Assembly (NCBI RefSeq): GCF_003369795.1
Contig: NZ_CP026730.1
Coordinates: forward strand, 2,542,001 to 2,606,000
Length of the DNA: 64,000 nt
Reading direction: 5' to 3'
Source: Streptomyces sp. CB09001
GTDB lineage: Bacteria > Actinomycetota > Actinomycetes > Streptomycetales > Streptomycetaceae
A program made the position numbers and the translations under genes. Positions 31,794 through 40,592 of this stretch are shown piece by piece. The notes below the pieces were generated by a model. It had not been told where the DNA came from. It saw only the letters and a program-made list of their open reading frames with translations, and did not search any database. The first letter of the stretch is position 1. Each line of letters begins with the position of its first letter.

Positions 31794-33173
31794 TCACACC
31801 TCGGCACGGCTGAGCTCGGCCTGCGCCCTCTCCGGGCCCGCCGTGTCGTCCGGGCCGGCCGTGTCGTCCGGTGCCCGTACGGCCGGTCGGCGAAGGTATA
31901 CCGCCCAGGTGACGGCGAGACACATGGCGTAGAAGGCGAGGAAGGCGACGAAGGCGCCGGTGCCCGAGCCGAAGGACAGGAAGGACTGCCGGAAGGCGAG
32001 GTTGATGGCGACGCCGCCGAGCGCGCCCACCGCGCCGATCAGCCCCATGGAGGCCCCGGAGAGCCGCCGCCCGTACGCCACCGCGGCCTCCCCCCGCAGC
32101 CCCTTGGCCAGCGCCTTGTTCTGGAAGATCCCGGGGATCATCTTGAACGTCGACCCGTTCCCGAGCCCGCTGAGCGCGAACAGCACCACGAACACGGCCA
32201 CGAACAGCACCAGCGACTTCGCCATGCCGGCTGCGACCAGGACGGCCGTGGCGGCGGCCATGGCGACGAAGTTCCACAGGGTGATCCGCGCGCCGCCGTA
32301 CCGGTCGGCGAGCCTGCCGCCCACCGGACGGATCAGGGAGCCGAGCAGCGGACCGATGAAGGTCAGGTACGCCGCCTGGAGCGGGGTCCGCCCGAACTGG
32401 CTCTGGAGCACCTGCCCGAAGGCGAAGCTGTAGCCGATGAACGAACCGAACGTGCCGACGTACAGCACGGACATGATCCAGGTGTGGGCGTCCCGCGCGG
32501 CGTCCTTGGCGGCCCCGGTGTCGTTGCGCACGGAGGCGAGGTTGTCCATGAAGCACGCGGCGAGCACCGCGGCCACCAGGATCAGCGGCAGGTAGATGCC
32601 GAGCAGCACCCGCGGCCCGCCGCTCGCGCCGATGATCGCGAGCGCGGCCAGCTGGATGACGGGCACGCCGATGTTGCCGCCCCCGGCGTTGAGACCGAGC
32701 GCCCAGCCCTTCTTCCTGAGCGGGAAGAAGGCGTTGATGTTGGTCATGGAGGAGGCGAAGTTGCCGCCGCCGATCCCGGCCAGCATCCCGACCAGCAGGA
32801 AGGTCGAGAAGGACGTCCCCGGCTCCATGACGGCGAAGGCCGCGGCGGTCGGCACGAGCAGCAGACCGGCGGAGACGATCGTCCAGTTCCGTCCGCCGAA
32901 GACCGCGACGGCGAAGGTGTACGGCACCCGCACCACGGCCCCGACGAGCGTCACCACGGACGTCAGCAGGAACTTGTCGGCCGGTGTCAGCCCGTACTCC
33001 GGGCCCATGAAGAGCACCAGCACGGACCACATCGTCCAGACGGAGAACCCGATGTGCTCGGAGAGGACGGAGAAGAACAGGTTCCGCCGGGCGGTCCGTT
33101 CCCCCGTCCGTTTCCAGAAGGTCTCGTCCTCGGGATCCCAGTGCGCGATCCAGCGGCCGCCAGGGACTGTCAT
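31794..33173 (-). CDS. narK: Nitrate/nitrite transporter, NarK family
   Basis: 459 residues, 12 membrane spans of the MFS NNP family. Signature regions are GIGGGNFASSMTNINAFFPL and GWALGLNAGGGNIGVPV (the first nitrate signature), and LSGLGNGSTFKMIPGIFQ (the second). These glycine-rich helices line the nitrate path in NarK. The protein begins GGRWIAHWDPEDETFWKRTG, an N-terminus shared by actinobacterial NarK. ATG at 33173 has GGAGG four bases before it. It can import nitrate or export nitrite; the linkage to nnaR supports a nitrogen-related role. Confidence 0.94.
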   Translation of the reverse strand: MTVPGGRWIAHWDPEDETFWKRTGERTARRNLFFSVLSEHIGFSVWTMWSVLVLFMGPEYGLTPADKFLLTSVVTLVGAVVRVPYTFAVAVFGGRNWTIVSAGLLLVPTAAAFAVMEPGTSFSTFLLVGMLAGIGGGNFASSMTNINAFFPLRKKGWALGLNAGGGNIGVPVIQLAALAIIGASGGPRVLLGIYLPLILVAAVLAACFMDNLASVRNDTGAAKDAARDAHTWIMSVLYVGTFGSFIGYSFAFGQVLQSQFGRTPLQAAYLTFIGPLLGSLIRPVGGRLADRYGGARITLWNFVAMAAATAVLVAAGMAKSLVLFVAVFVVLFALSGLGNGSTFKMIPGIFQNKALAKGLRGEAAVAYGRRLSGASMGLIGAVGALGGVAINLAFRQSFLSFGSGTGAFVAFLAFYAMCLAVTWAVYLRRPAVRAPDDTAGPDDTAGPERAQAELSRAEV

Positions 33174-33268
33174 GACGCCTCCACGGTGCTCCACAGCTCG
33201 GTGGCACCGACGCTAGGCAGGACGCGTTTCGGGCCGGTGGGGCTGTGGATGACCGGGAGGGAACGTCG

Positions 33269-33298
33269 CTCTCACCCGGCACGGGCGCGGGGTGAGAG
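33269..33298 (-). terminator. Hairpin terminator after the 33.3-34.3 kb membrane protein gene
   Basis: CTCTCACCC (33269-33277) and GGGTGAGAG (33290-33298) form a perfect 9-bp stem with a 12-base loop, 7 bases beyond the stop codon. Confidence 0.65.
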
Positions 33299-33305
33299 AT
33301 CGCGG

Positions 33306-34253
33306 TCAGCCCTGCGGAGGCCGGGGGTGCCAGTGCGGGTTCTGCTGCGGGTGGCCCTGCGGCGGGTACGGCTGCTGCGGTTGCGGCGGTGCGTACGGCT
33401 GCTGCTGGGGCTGGGCGTACGGCTGCGGGGGCTGCTGCGGCGGGTACGGCTGCTGGGTCTGCGGGGGCGCGTAGGGCTGCTGGGCCTGCGGAGCCGTGTA
33501 GGGCTGGGCCTGCGGAGCCGGCTGCGGGGCGTACGGCTGCTGGACCTGCTGCGGCCCGCCGTACGGCTGCTGCTGCGGCGGCTGGGCGGCGTACTGGCCG
33601 GGGGCCTGCTGTCCGTAGCCGCCGGGCACGGCACCGAACGGGTTCCCGTGCCCCGGCAGCTGCCCGCCGGGCGGCAGGTACCGCACCCGTCCCGCCTCGT
33701 CCGCCATCGGCACGAACCCGGCGGCCTGCAGCCGGGCCGCGAACTTGGCGTTGCGCTTGCGGGTGACGAGGAAGCCGATGCCCAGGGCCGCCATGAGGAC
33801 CAGCCAGATGATCCCGGAGAGGACGAAGTCGTCGGACGAACCGCCCTCGCGGTAGGCGATGGCCACACAGGCGGCGGTGCCGCCGAGCGCGCCGTAGCCC
33901 ATGTTCTTCTGGGCGTTCTTGCCGGTGAGGTCGAAGTTGATGCGCGCCTTGAGGAGTTCGAAGGCGTCCGGCACGAGCGGTGGCAGCGACACGCCGTCGC
34001 CGGCGTTCGGGTACTGCGCCCAGTTCTGCGCGGCCCGGGTGCGGGCCTGCGGGCTCGGGTCGGGGACGAGCAGCATGGTGAGCGCGGCGTTGTTCCCCCC
34101 GCTCTGGCGCACGTCGGCGTATTCGTACCCGAACTGCTGGGCGACGAAGGCGAGCTTGGCGAGCTTCTTCACCGAGGACATCCGGCTGGTGAGCTGGACC
34201 GGCTCCCCGCTCGCCATCAACTCCAGCATCTTCTGCGTCTGTCGCTTGCTCAT
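33306..34253 (-). CDS. Membrane protein with Gln/Pro/Tyr-rich C-terminal tail
   Basis: 315 residues of unknown function. Residues 1-115 are soluble (MSKRQTQKMLELMASGEPVQ, FGYEYADVRQSG). Two membrane spans follow (NMGYGALGGTAACVAIAY and FVLSGIIWLVLMAALGIGFL, about 117-165). The last 110 residues are low complexity built from QQPYAPPQ-like units, probably disordered. The arrangement suggests a membrane platform with a flexible cytoplasmic or external tail. Start ATG at 34253. Separated from narK by a terminator and from the acyltransferase by 113 bases. Confidence 0.75.
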   Translation of the reverse strand: MSKRQTQKMLELMASGEPVQLTSRMSSVKKLAKLAFVAQQFGYEYADVRQSGGNNAALTMLLVPDPSPQARTRAAQNWAQYPNAGDGVSLPPLVPDAFELLKARINFDLTGKNAQKNMGYGALGGTAACVAIAYREGGSSDDFVLSGIIWLVLMAALGIGFLVTRKRNAKFAARLQAAGFVPMADEAGRVRYLPPGGQLPGHGNPFGAVPGGYGQQAPGQYAAQPPQQQPYGGPQQVQQPYAPQPAPQAQPYTAPQAQQPYAPPQTQQPYPPQQPPQPYAQPQQQPYAPPQPQQPYPPQGHPQQNPHWHPRPPQG

Positions 34254-34331
34254 CCCGCTGCTCCCCCTGACCGGCTCACGCCACCCTCTTCACTCGCGCA
34301 ACCGGGGCAGTCTCGCACGGGGGGCCGACAC

Positions 34332-34379
34332 ACGTCAGCCCCGGTGCACGTCAGCCCCGGTGCGCGTCAGCCCCGGTGC
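34332..34379. repeat. 16-bp tandem repeat, three copies, at the acyltransferase stop codon
   Basis: ACGTCAGCCCCGGTGC is repeated at 34332, 34348 and (with one change) 34364. The third copy contains the stop codon of the acyltransferase gene, so each copy offers the same coding end (HRG-stop) if the array contracts. Confidence 0.8.
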
Positions 34380-35752
34380 GCGGCGCGGGCCCTGGGCTGC
34401 TTCGGTGCCGTGCGCTGCCCGCCGTCCGGCCACAGCTGGGGACTGCGCTTGGCCGCCACGTCCTCCATCCAGCCGAACCAGACGATGCAGCTCCCGATGA
34501 GCAGCCAGGCGATGGCCAGGACCGGCCAGGGGCTCTCCAGCAGCCACGGGACGTTCTCGTACATGACCTCGAAGCCCCACAGCTGGTCCCAGAGCGTGGC
34601 CGCGATCAGGATGCAGACGTTGTGCCACAGGTAGATCGTCACCGCGCGCGAGTTGAGCAGGGTGATCAGCCGGTCCCAGCGGCGCAGCCGGCGCGGCCAC
34701 TCGGTCCACGACGGGCTGACGTGCAGGAGCAGCAGCACCGTGGCGAAGGACCAGACGGCCTGCGCGAAGGGGATGGAGTCCAGGTCGTACCCGGTCTTGA
34801 AGCCCTCCCGGAAGGCGTACCACAGGCCCAGCGCGGCGATCACCGGGGCCACCGAGGGCACGACGTAGCGCGGCAGCCGTTTCAGGACGCCTTCCTGGTG
34901 GGCCATGCCGAGGATCCAGCAGGCCCCGAAGGTGCTGAAGTCGGTGAGCGCGGACGGGAAGCGCTCGCCCGGCAGGTTCAGGTAGCCGAACTGGAAGGCG
35001 GCCGACAGGGCGAGGGGCGCGAGGATCGTCAGCCACGGCAGGGCACGCAGCGCGCGCAGCAGGACCGGGGAGAGCAGCACGTACCAGAGGTAGGCGCGGA
35101 TGTACCACAGCGGCCCGCCGAGTTCCGCGGCCCAGTCCTCGCCCAGGATGCCGTGGATGCCCGGCACGCTCTCGGCGAACGGCGGGTCGCTCAGCGGCAG
35201 GACCCAGTAGAGGAGGTGGAACCACCACCAGCCCGGGTGTCCGTCCTCGTTCGGCCCCCAGCCCTGCAGCAGCATGCCGGTCACGCCCACGGCGCCCAGC
35301 AGCCACAGCGGCGGCAGCAGACGGCGCATGCGGCTGCGGACCACCTGGACGGCCGGCCGCTTGAGACTGCGGGCCATCAGGTTTCCCGCGAGGGCGAACA
35401 TGACGCCCATGGACGGGAACACCACCGGCAGCCAGGCCCAGCCCATCAGGTGGTAGAGGACCACCCGGAAGAGGGCGACCGCCCGCAGCAGGTCGAAGTA
35501 CCGGTCGCGCACGGGGCCGCGCCGGGCCTGCTTCTGCTGGGGCACCACCGGTACGGCGGCGTCCGTGCCCACGGGCGGGTGGAGGGGTGGTGCGGTCATG
35601 TGCGGGGCGCTCCGGGTGGGGGCGGGCGTGGCCGGGAAGGGCGTGGCCGGGCCGGGTGCGGGTGTCGGACCGGACACCGGGATCGGACCGGGTACGGGGA
35701 TCGGACCGGGTACGGGGGTCGGTCGCGTCGGGTCGTACGGCGGGGTGGTCAT
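34367..35752 (-). CDS. Acyltransferase family 3 membrane protein
   Basis: 461 residues. Residues 1-75 are a Pro/Thr/Gly-rich cytoplasmic leader (VPGPIPVPGPIPVSGP). About ten membrane spans follow, with the acyltransferase-3 hallmark RDRYFDLLRAVALFRVVLYH (arginine and histidine of the active site), FALAGNLMARSL, PLWYIRAYLWYVLLSPVLL and a late RAVTIYLWHN. Such enzymes add acetyl or succinyl groups to extracellular sugars (OatA/PgaC-associated types). ATG at 35752 overlaps the stop of the deacetylase-glycosyltransferase gene, so it probably modifies the polymer made by that enzyme. Confidence 0.85.
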   Translation of the reverse strand: MTTPPYDPTRPTPVPGPIPVPGPIPVSGPTPAPGPATPFPATPAPTRSAPHMTAPPLHPPVGTDAAVPVVPQQKQARRGPVRDRYFDLLRAVALFRVVLYHLMGWAWLPVVFPSMGVMFALAGNLMARSLKRPAVQVVRSRMRRLLPPLWLLGAVGVTGMLLQGWGPNEDGHPGWWWFHLLYWVLPLSDPPFAESVPGIHGILGEDWAAELGGPLWYIRAYLWYVLLSPVLLRALRALPWLTILAPLALSAAFQFGYLNLPGERFPSALTDFSTFGACWILGMAHQEGVLKRLPRYVVPSVAPVIAALGLWYAFREGFKTGYDLDSIPFAQAVWSFATVLLLLHVSPSWTEWPRRLRRWDRLITLLNSRAVTIYLWHNVCILIAATLWDQLWGFEVMYENVPWLLESPWPVLAIAWLLIGSCIVWFGWMEDVAAKRSPQLWPDGGQRTAPKQPRARAAHRG

Positions 35753-37953
35753 CCGACCGGCCTCCCGTCCATGGCGCCGGACCGCCGCTGGGGCGGCACG
35801 CCGTCGCCGCCGGGCGGCGGTGCGGACACGCCGCCGCTGCGCCGCAGCTTCTGCCAGCGCAGCCGGCCGCCGGTGAGCGCGGTGATCCAGGACTGGAGCA
35901 GCACCACGTACATGATCTGGCGGTACAGGATCTGCTGGAGGGGCAGGGAGATGAGCGGGGTCAGCTTCTCCCGGTCGAGCCGGAAGGCGTACGCCGCGCA
36001 CACCGCCTGGATGGCCAGGACGCCCAGCCACGCCACGATCGTCTTCTCGGTCGGGCCGAAGACGAGGCCGTAGAGCAGGAAGACGTCGATCAGCGGGGCG
36101 AGCAGCGGGGCCAGGACCATGAACAGCGAGACGAAGGGCAGGCCCACCCGGCCGAAGCGGCCCGAGGGACCCTTCTCGATCACCGCGCGGCGGTGCTTCC
36201 AGATGGCCTGCATGGTGCCGTACGACCAGCGGTAGCGCTGGGACCACAGCTGGCTGACGGACTCCGGGGCCTCGGTCCAGGCGCGGGCGTTCTCGGCGTA
36301 GACCACCCGCCAGCCGGCGCGGTGCAGCGCCATGGTGACGTCGGTGTCCTCGGCGAGCGTGTCGTCGCTCATGCCGCCGATGGGCTCCAGGGCGGAACGG
36401 CGGAAGGCGCCGACCGCTCCGGGGATGGTCGGCATGCAGCCGAGGACGTCGTACATCCGGCGGTCCAGGTTGAAGCCCATCACGTACTCGATGTGCTGCC
36501 AGGCGCCGATGAGGCTGTCCTTGTTGCCGACCTTCGCGTTGCCCGCCACGGCGCCCACCTTCGGGTCGCCGAAGGGCTGGACGAGTTCGCGGACGGTGGA
36601 GGGCTCGAAGACGGTGTCGCCGTCCATCATCACGACGATGTCGTAACGGGCGTTGGTCAGGCCCCGGTTGAGCGCGGCGGGCTTGCCCGCGTTGAGCTGC
36701 CGGATCACCCGGACATTGGGCAGGCCGAGCCCCTCCACGATCCGGGCGGTGCCGTCGCTGGAGCCGTCGTCGATGACGACGACCTCGATCGGGTGATCGC
36801 TCGCCATGAGGGAACGCACCGTGTTCTCGATGCACTTGGCCTCGTTGTACGCCGGGACCAGCACCGTGACGGGTTCGGTGACCGCCGGTCCCCAGCGGAA
36901 GCGCCGGCGGCGGACCCGGCGGGCGTGGACGCCGGACAGGAGGAGCATCAGCACGAAGCGTGCGATGACCAGCGTGCCGATGACCGCCAGGCCCACCACC
37001 AGGACGTCGGTGAGCTTCTCCGAGGCCTGGACCAGGAAGACCCACGCCCTGCCCTTCCAGAGTTCGGCGCCGGTCACCGGGCTCATGGCACTGGGCACGT
37101 CCAGGGCCTCGGTGAGGTTGTCGAACTCGTAGCCCTTCTTCTTCAGGTCGGGCAGGAACCTGTCCAGGGCCTGCACGGTCTGGTGGCGGTCGCCGCCGGA
37201 GTCGTGCATCAGGACGATGGCGCCCTTGCCGCCGTGCGGGGTGGCGCGGCGGATGATCTCGTCGACGCCGGGCTTCTTCCAGTCCTCGCTGTCGGTGTTG
37301 TTGACGACGGTGATGTAGCCGCGGCTGCCGATGTACTCGGTGACCGGCCAGGACTTGTTGTCCATGGCGTCGGCGAAGGAGGAGTACGGGGGCCGGAACA
37401 GCGAGGTCCGCACCCCGGCCGCGCCGGTGATCGCCAGCTGGTTCTGCGACAGCTCCCAGTCGATGCGTTTCTTGGACTGGAAGGAGAGGTCGGGGTGGTT
37501 GAAGGTGTGCAGGCCCACCTCGTGGCCCTCGTCGACCATGCGCTGGACGAGGTCCGGGTAGCGGGAGGCCATGGTGCCGGTGACGAAGAAGACCGCGTGC
37601 GCGTCGTGCTTCTTCAGCACGTCCAGCACGCGCGGCGTCCAGGTCGGGTCCGGGCCGTCGTCGAAGGTGAGGACCAGCCGGTGGTCGGGCACGCTCAGGC
37701 TCTCGGTGCGGCCGCCGCGCACGTCGATGACCGGGCCGCCCTCGATGATCTTCTCGGGCACGTCGGTGGTCGCGGCGGGCGGCTGGACACGGTGGTCGGC
37801 GAGGATCTCGCTGTGCACGTATCCGCGCAGCATGAGCATCGCCACCAGGGCGACCAGAACGAGCAGGGGAAGCAGCAGGCGCAAGGGCAGGCGACGGCGG
37901 GAGCCCTCACGGGCGCTGCGCGCGGCCCCGTGACGGCGGGTGCGGGTTGCCAT
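35749..37953 (-). CDS. matB: Bifunctional polysaccharide deacetylase / family 2 glycosyltransferase (MatB-like)
   Basis: 734 residues. A first membrane span (about 22-43) is followed by an extracytoplasmic NodB-type deacetylase with LVLTFDDGPDPTWT (metal Asp-Asp), HEVGLHTFNHPDL (His metal ligands), RPPYSSF and VLMHDSGGDRHQT. A second span leads into a cytoplasmic GT2 domain: VTVLVPAYNEAKCIENTV, VVVIDDGSSDGT, VMMDGDTVFEP, EDTDVTMALHRAGW and QRYRWSYGT (QxxRW). Several C-terminal spans follow. This is one chain combining PgaC-like synthesis and PgaB-like deacetylation of poly-beta-1,6-GlcNAc. It matches the S. coelicolor/S. lividans matB role in hyphal aggregation, as recalled. Confidence 0.88.
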   Translation of the reverse strand: MATRTRRHGAARSAREGSRRRLPLRLLLPLLVLVALVAMLMLRGYVHSEILADHRVQPPAATTDVPEKIIEGGPVIDVRGGRTESLSVPDHRLVLTFDDGPDPTWTPRVLDVLKKHDAHAVFFVTGTMASRYPDLVQRMVDEGHEVGLHTFNHPDLSFQSKKRIDWELSQNQLAITGAAGVRTSLFRPPYSSFADAMDNKSWPVTEYIGSRGYITVVNNTDSEDWKKPGVDEIIRRATPHGGKGAIVLMHDSGGDRHQTVQALDRFLPDLKKKGYEFDNLTEALDVPSAMSPVTGAELWKGRAWVFLVQASEKLTDVLVVGLAVIGTLVIARFVLMLLLSGVHARRVRRRRFRWGPAVTEPVTVLVPAYNEAKCIENTVRSLMASDHPIEVVVIDDGSSDGTARIVEGLGLPNVRVIRQLNAGKPAALNRGLTNARYDIVVMMDGDTVFEPSTVRELVQPFGDPKVGAVAGNAKVGNKDSLIGAWQHIEYVMGFNLDRRMYDVLGCMPTIPGAVGAFRRSALEPIGGMSDDTLAEDTDVTMALHRAGWRVVYAENARAWTEAPESVSQLWSQRYRWSYGTMQAIWKHRRAVIEKGPSGRFGRVGLPFVSLFMVLAPLLAPLIDVFLLYGLVFGPTEKTIVAWLGVLAIQAVCAAYAFRLDREKLTPLISLPLQQILYRQIMYVVLLQSWITALTGGRLRWQKLRRSGGVSAPPPGGDGVPPQRRSGAMDGRPVG

Positions 37954-39380
37954 CAGAGGGTGTTCTCCGGGGACAGGGAAAGGGAGCGGGACGTGGAGGT
38001 GTCGGCGGCCGGCTCGGCGACCACGACGGGCGCGCCGGCCGGACCCGCGACGGGGTCCGGACCGCCCGCGCCGTTGGCGTTGGTGCCACCCGCACCCGGG
38101 TCGGTGTCCGTGGTGGAGCCGCCGGTGGGCTGGGTCGGGCCGACGGAGGGGTCGCCGTCGCCGGTGGGGGCCGACGGATCGGTGCCGGTGGACGGCGACA
38201 CCTCGGTGGACTGGGTCGGGCCGGGGCCGGTCGCGCCGGAGCCGCCCGGGTTCTGGCCGCTGCCGGTCGCGGAGGACTCGGGGTCGGCGCTCGTTCCGGG
38301 CTGCCCCGTGCTGCCGCCCGCCACGCCGGACGTACCGGACGCGGGTGCCTCGACGCCCGGTTCGGTCGTCACGCCGGCGTCGGCCGAGGGAGTGGCCTGC
38401 GGGGTGGTGGCGTTGCCGGTGCCGGAGGGCTGCACCGACTCCGAGGGCGGCGGGGTGGTGTCGACCTGGCCGGCCGGTGCGCCCTCCTCCTGGCCGGGTA
38501 CGGGCATCCAGGGCGCGTCGGAGTTGCCGGAGAGCAGCGTGGAGACGATGACGACGGCGTAGACCGCGCAGGCGACGGCGACCAGGATGCCCAGGCGGCG
38601 GTAAAGGCGGTTGCGGCGGCCGGACGCGTCCACGAAGACGGGCCCGTCGGAGGCCTCCGGGCCGCGCTTGCGGTGCCCGGAGTCGGCCCGCAGGAGCACG
38701 CCGTCGCCCAGGTGGACGGCGTCGAGCTGGACGGTGACCTCGTGCGGGTCGTGGGTGTGCCCGGCGGCGGCGGTGCCCGCGTCGCCGTCCGTGTCCGGCG
38801 TCTCCTGCCAGGGGTCGCGGAGTGCGGCGGTGGCGGGGCCGGGGGGTGGAGGCACGGGAAGCGGGGCGGGTGCGGGTGCCTGTGCGGGTGCCTGTGCGGG
38901 GAAGGCGCGGGTCGGCGCGACCGGGGTGGCGGGACCGGCCGCCGGGAGGACGTCCGTCCGGTCGGGGTCCGGGCCGGTGCCGGTGCCGGTGCCGGTGCCG
39001 GTGCCGCGAGGGTGGCCGGTTCCGGGCGCCGGGGCGGCGTTGTCGCGGTTCGCCCCGGCCGGGTCGGTTCTGCCCCAGGTTATCCGCCCCTGGCCCAGCG
39101 GGTCCGGGCCCTGCGCGCGCGGAGTACGGCCGCCTATTCGGGAACCGAGGATCTGCGTCCGGTCGGCGTCGGAACTCCCGCGGTCACGCGGGCTCTCACC
39201 GGACTCGCCGAACCACCCCGGACCCGACGCGGTCATCGGGGGTCCCCCGGCCGGCGGGACGGCCCGGGTTGGAGGCAGCACCTCGGTGGCGTCAGCATCT
39301 CGTTCAGCCTCCGAGAGATCACGAGCCCCGGACTCGACCTCGGGCCACTCCGGTTGGGCGTCTTTTTGCCAATTCTTCAC
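37953..39380 (-). CDS. matA: Membrane-anchored Ser/Thr/Pro/Gly-rich protein of the polysaccharide operon (MatA-like)
   Basis: 475 residues from GTG at 39380, chosen because GGGGGGAAG lies 9 bases upstream (a longer frame to 39458 exists). About 250 cytoplasmic residues are Pro/Gly/Thr rich with RTQILGSRI and RTDVLPAAG threonine motifs and a GT-dipeptide run. One membrane span (GILVAVACAVYAVVIVSTLL, about 265-287) follows, then 190 outward residues rich in Thr, Ser, Gly, Pro. The stop overlaps the next ATG by one base. It is the first gene of the operon; I assign matA by position only. It may be a surface anchor or assembly factor for the polymer. Confidence 0.6.
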   Translation of the reverse strand: MKNWQKDAQPEWPEVESGARDLSEAERDADATEVLPPTRAVPPAGGPPMTASGPGWFGESGESPRDRGSSDADRTQILGSRIGGRTPRAQGPDPLGQGRITWGRTDPAGANRDNAAPAPGTGHPRGTGTGTGTGTGPDPDRTDVLPAAGPATPVAPTRAFPAQAPAQAPAPAPLPVPPPPGPATAALRDPWQETPDTDGDAGTAAAGHTHDPHEVTVQLDAVHLGDGVLLRADSGHRKRGPEASDGPVFVDASGRRNRLYRRLGILVAVACAVYAVVIVSTLLSGNSDAPWMPVPGQEEGAPAGQVDTTPPPSESVQPSGTGNATTPQATPSADAGVTTEPGVEAPASGTSGVAGGSTGQPGTSADPESSATGSGQNPGGSGATGPGPTQSTEVSPSTGTDPSAPTGDGDPSVGPTQPTGGSTTDTDPGAGGTNANGAGGPDPVAGPAGAPVVVAEPAADTSTSRSLSLSPENTL

Positions 39381-39537
39381 GCGTGCGCACTTCCCCCCAC
39401 GGAACACTTCCGGGTGCGCACACGACTCCGAGCACTCGTCGGCCGAACCGGCCCCCACCAGGTTCGAGCGCCCCTTGTATCACACCGTGCTCAGGCAAAG
39501 AATGTAGCGCACGCGGAGGATGTGTGGTTGCCGCGTG

Positions 39538-40509
39538 TCACTTGTGGACGGACATCACAGCGGCGTCGGCGGCCGGAATCCATCCCCCATCGGGGACCCC
39601 GAGCCAACCCTTTTCGGTCGCGACCTGGGACGCCGCCCGGCGCAGCGCGTCGAGCGCGGGATGCACCAGTCCCTTTCGCCAGACGAGGGAGACCGGTGAC
39701 AGCGGCACGGGGTCGACCAGCGGGCGCACCACCGTCGAGGGCATGGCCGGAAAGCTCTCCACCGCGAGTATCGGATTGCGCGTCTTGTCCATGATGCGCT
39801 GGAACTCCTCCTCTCCGACCGCCAGCGGCACGGGGGGCGCCACATGGATGCCGCGTCCCGCGAACAGGCGGTGCGCGAGGTCGGTCCACTCCGGCGTGCG
39901 CGGGTTGCCGGCCCCGGCGTACACGGTCTCTCCGGCGAGAGCGGCCAGCGGCACCCGCTCCAGCCGGGCCAGCGGGTGCCCCTCGGGCAGGACCACCGCC
40001 ATGGGCTCGCAGCGCACCGGCTGGTGGCCGAGCCCCGCCCGCAACGCCGCGGGCAGCCCCGCGAACCGGCCGAAGGAGGCGTCGAGGCGGCCCGCGACCA
40101 GTTCACCGGCGGCGTGGGTCAGTCCGCTCTCGTAACGCGCCATCAGCTCCTGCTCGGGCGCGAGCGCCCGGGCCCGCTCCAGGACCAGGCGGCCGGTGGC
40201 CAGACCCGGGGAGTTGAGGTCTACCAGCAGCGGGCGGGCCTGCCCGAAGGCGGCCAACAGGTCGTCCTGCGCCTGGAGGACCCGGCGGGCGTACGGCAGC
40301 AGCCGCTCGCCGTCGGCCGTCGGCGTCACCTGCCGGGTGGTCCGGACGAACAGCTCGGCGCCCAACTCCCGCTCCAGTCGCCGCACGTCCCTGCTGAGCG
40401 CCTGCTGGGCGACGTAGAGACGGGCGGCGGCGCGGGTGAAGTGCAGTTCCTCGGCGACCGCGACGAAGGCGCGCAGGAGTCGCGGGTCGAGATGGGCGGA
40501 TGCGGGCAT
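39538..40509 (-). CDS. LysR-family transcriptional regulator
   Basis: 323 residues. The N-terminal winged helix has LLRAFVAVAEELHFTRAAAR and ALSRDVRRLERELGAELFVR, followed by a two-lobed effector domain. The ATG at 40509 has no Shine-Dalgarno. A TAAATT hexamer lies just upstream (plus coordinates about 40516-40521), so the message may be leaderless. It is divergent from an MFS gene 83 bases away with a palindrome between, the classic LysR arrangement, and probably controls that transporter. Confidence 0.88.
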   Translation of the reverse strand: MPASAHLDPRLLRAFVAVAEELHFTRAAARLYVAQQALSRDVRRLERELGAELFVRTTRQVTPTADGERLLPYARRVLQAQDDLLAAFGQARPLLVDLNSPGLATGRLVLERARALAPEQELMARYESGLTHAAGELVAGRLDASFGRFAGLPAALRAGLGHQPVRCEPMAVVLPEGHPLARLERVPLAALAGETVYAGAGNPRTPEWTDLAHRLFAGRGIHVAPPVPLAVGEEEFQRIMDKTRNPILAVESFPAMPSTVVRPLVDPVPLSPVSLVWRKGLVHPALDALRRAASQVATEKGWLGVPDGGWIPAADAAVMSVHK

Positions 40510-40530
40510 CCGGCGAATTTACAACGCCGG
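40510..40530. promoter_or_regulatory. Palindrome in the LysR/MFS divergent promoter
   Basis: CCGGCG-AATTTACAA-CGCCGG is a perfect 6-9-6 inverted repeat directly upstream of the LysR start codon and containing its probable -10 (TAAATT on the minus strand). The likely role is a LysR autoregulatory site. Confidence 0.5.
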
Positions 40531-40592
40531 TGCGTGAATGGCCACGGAGAAGGTGTTGGACCCGCTGATCGTCGCCGGGCGACGGTGGACCC

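Noticed and set aside
30546..34634. A 1362-codon open frame on the + strand
   Set aside because: It is the antisense of nnaR, narK and neighbours. Long spurious frames are expected in such GC-rich DNA, and the translation has no domain and runs through terminators.
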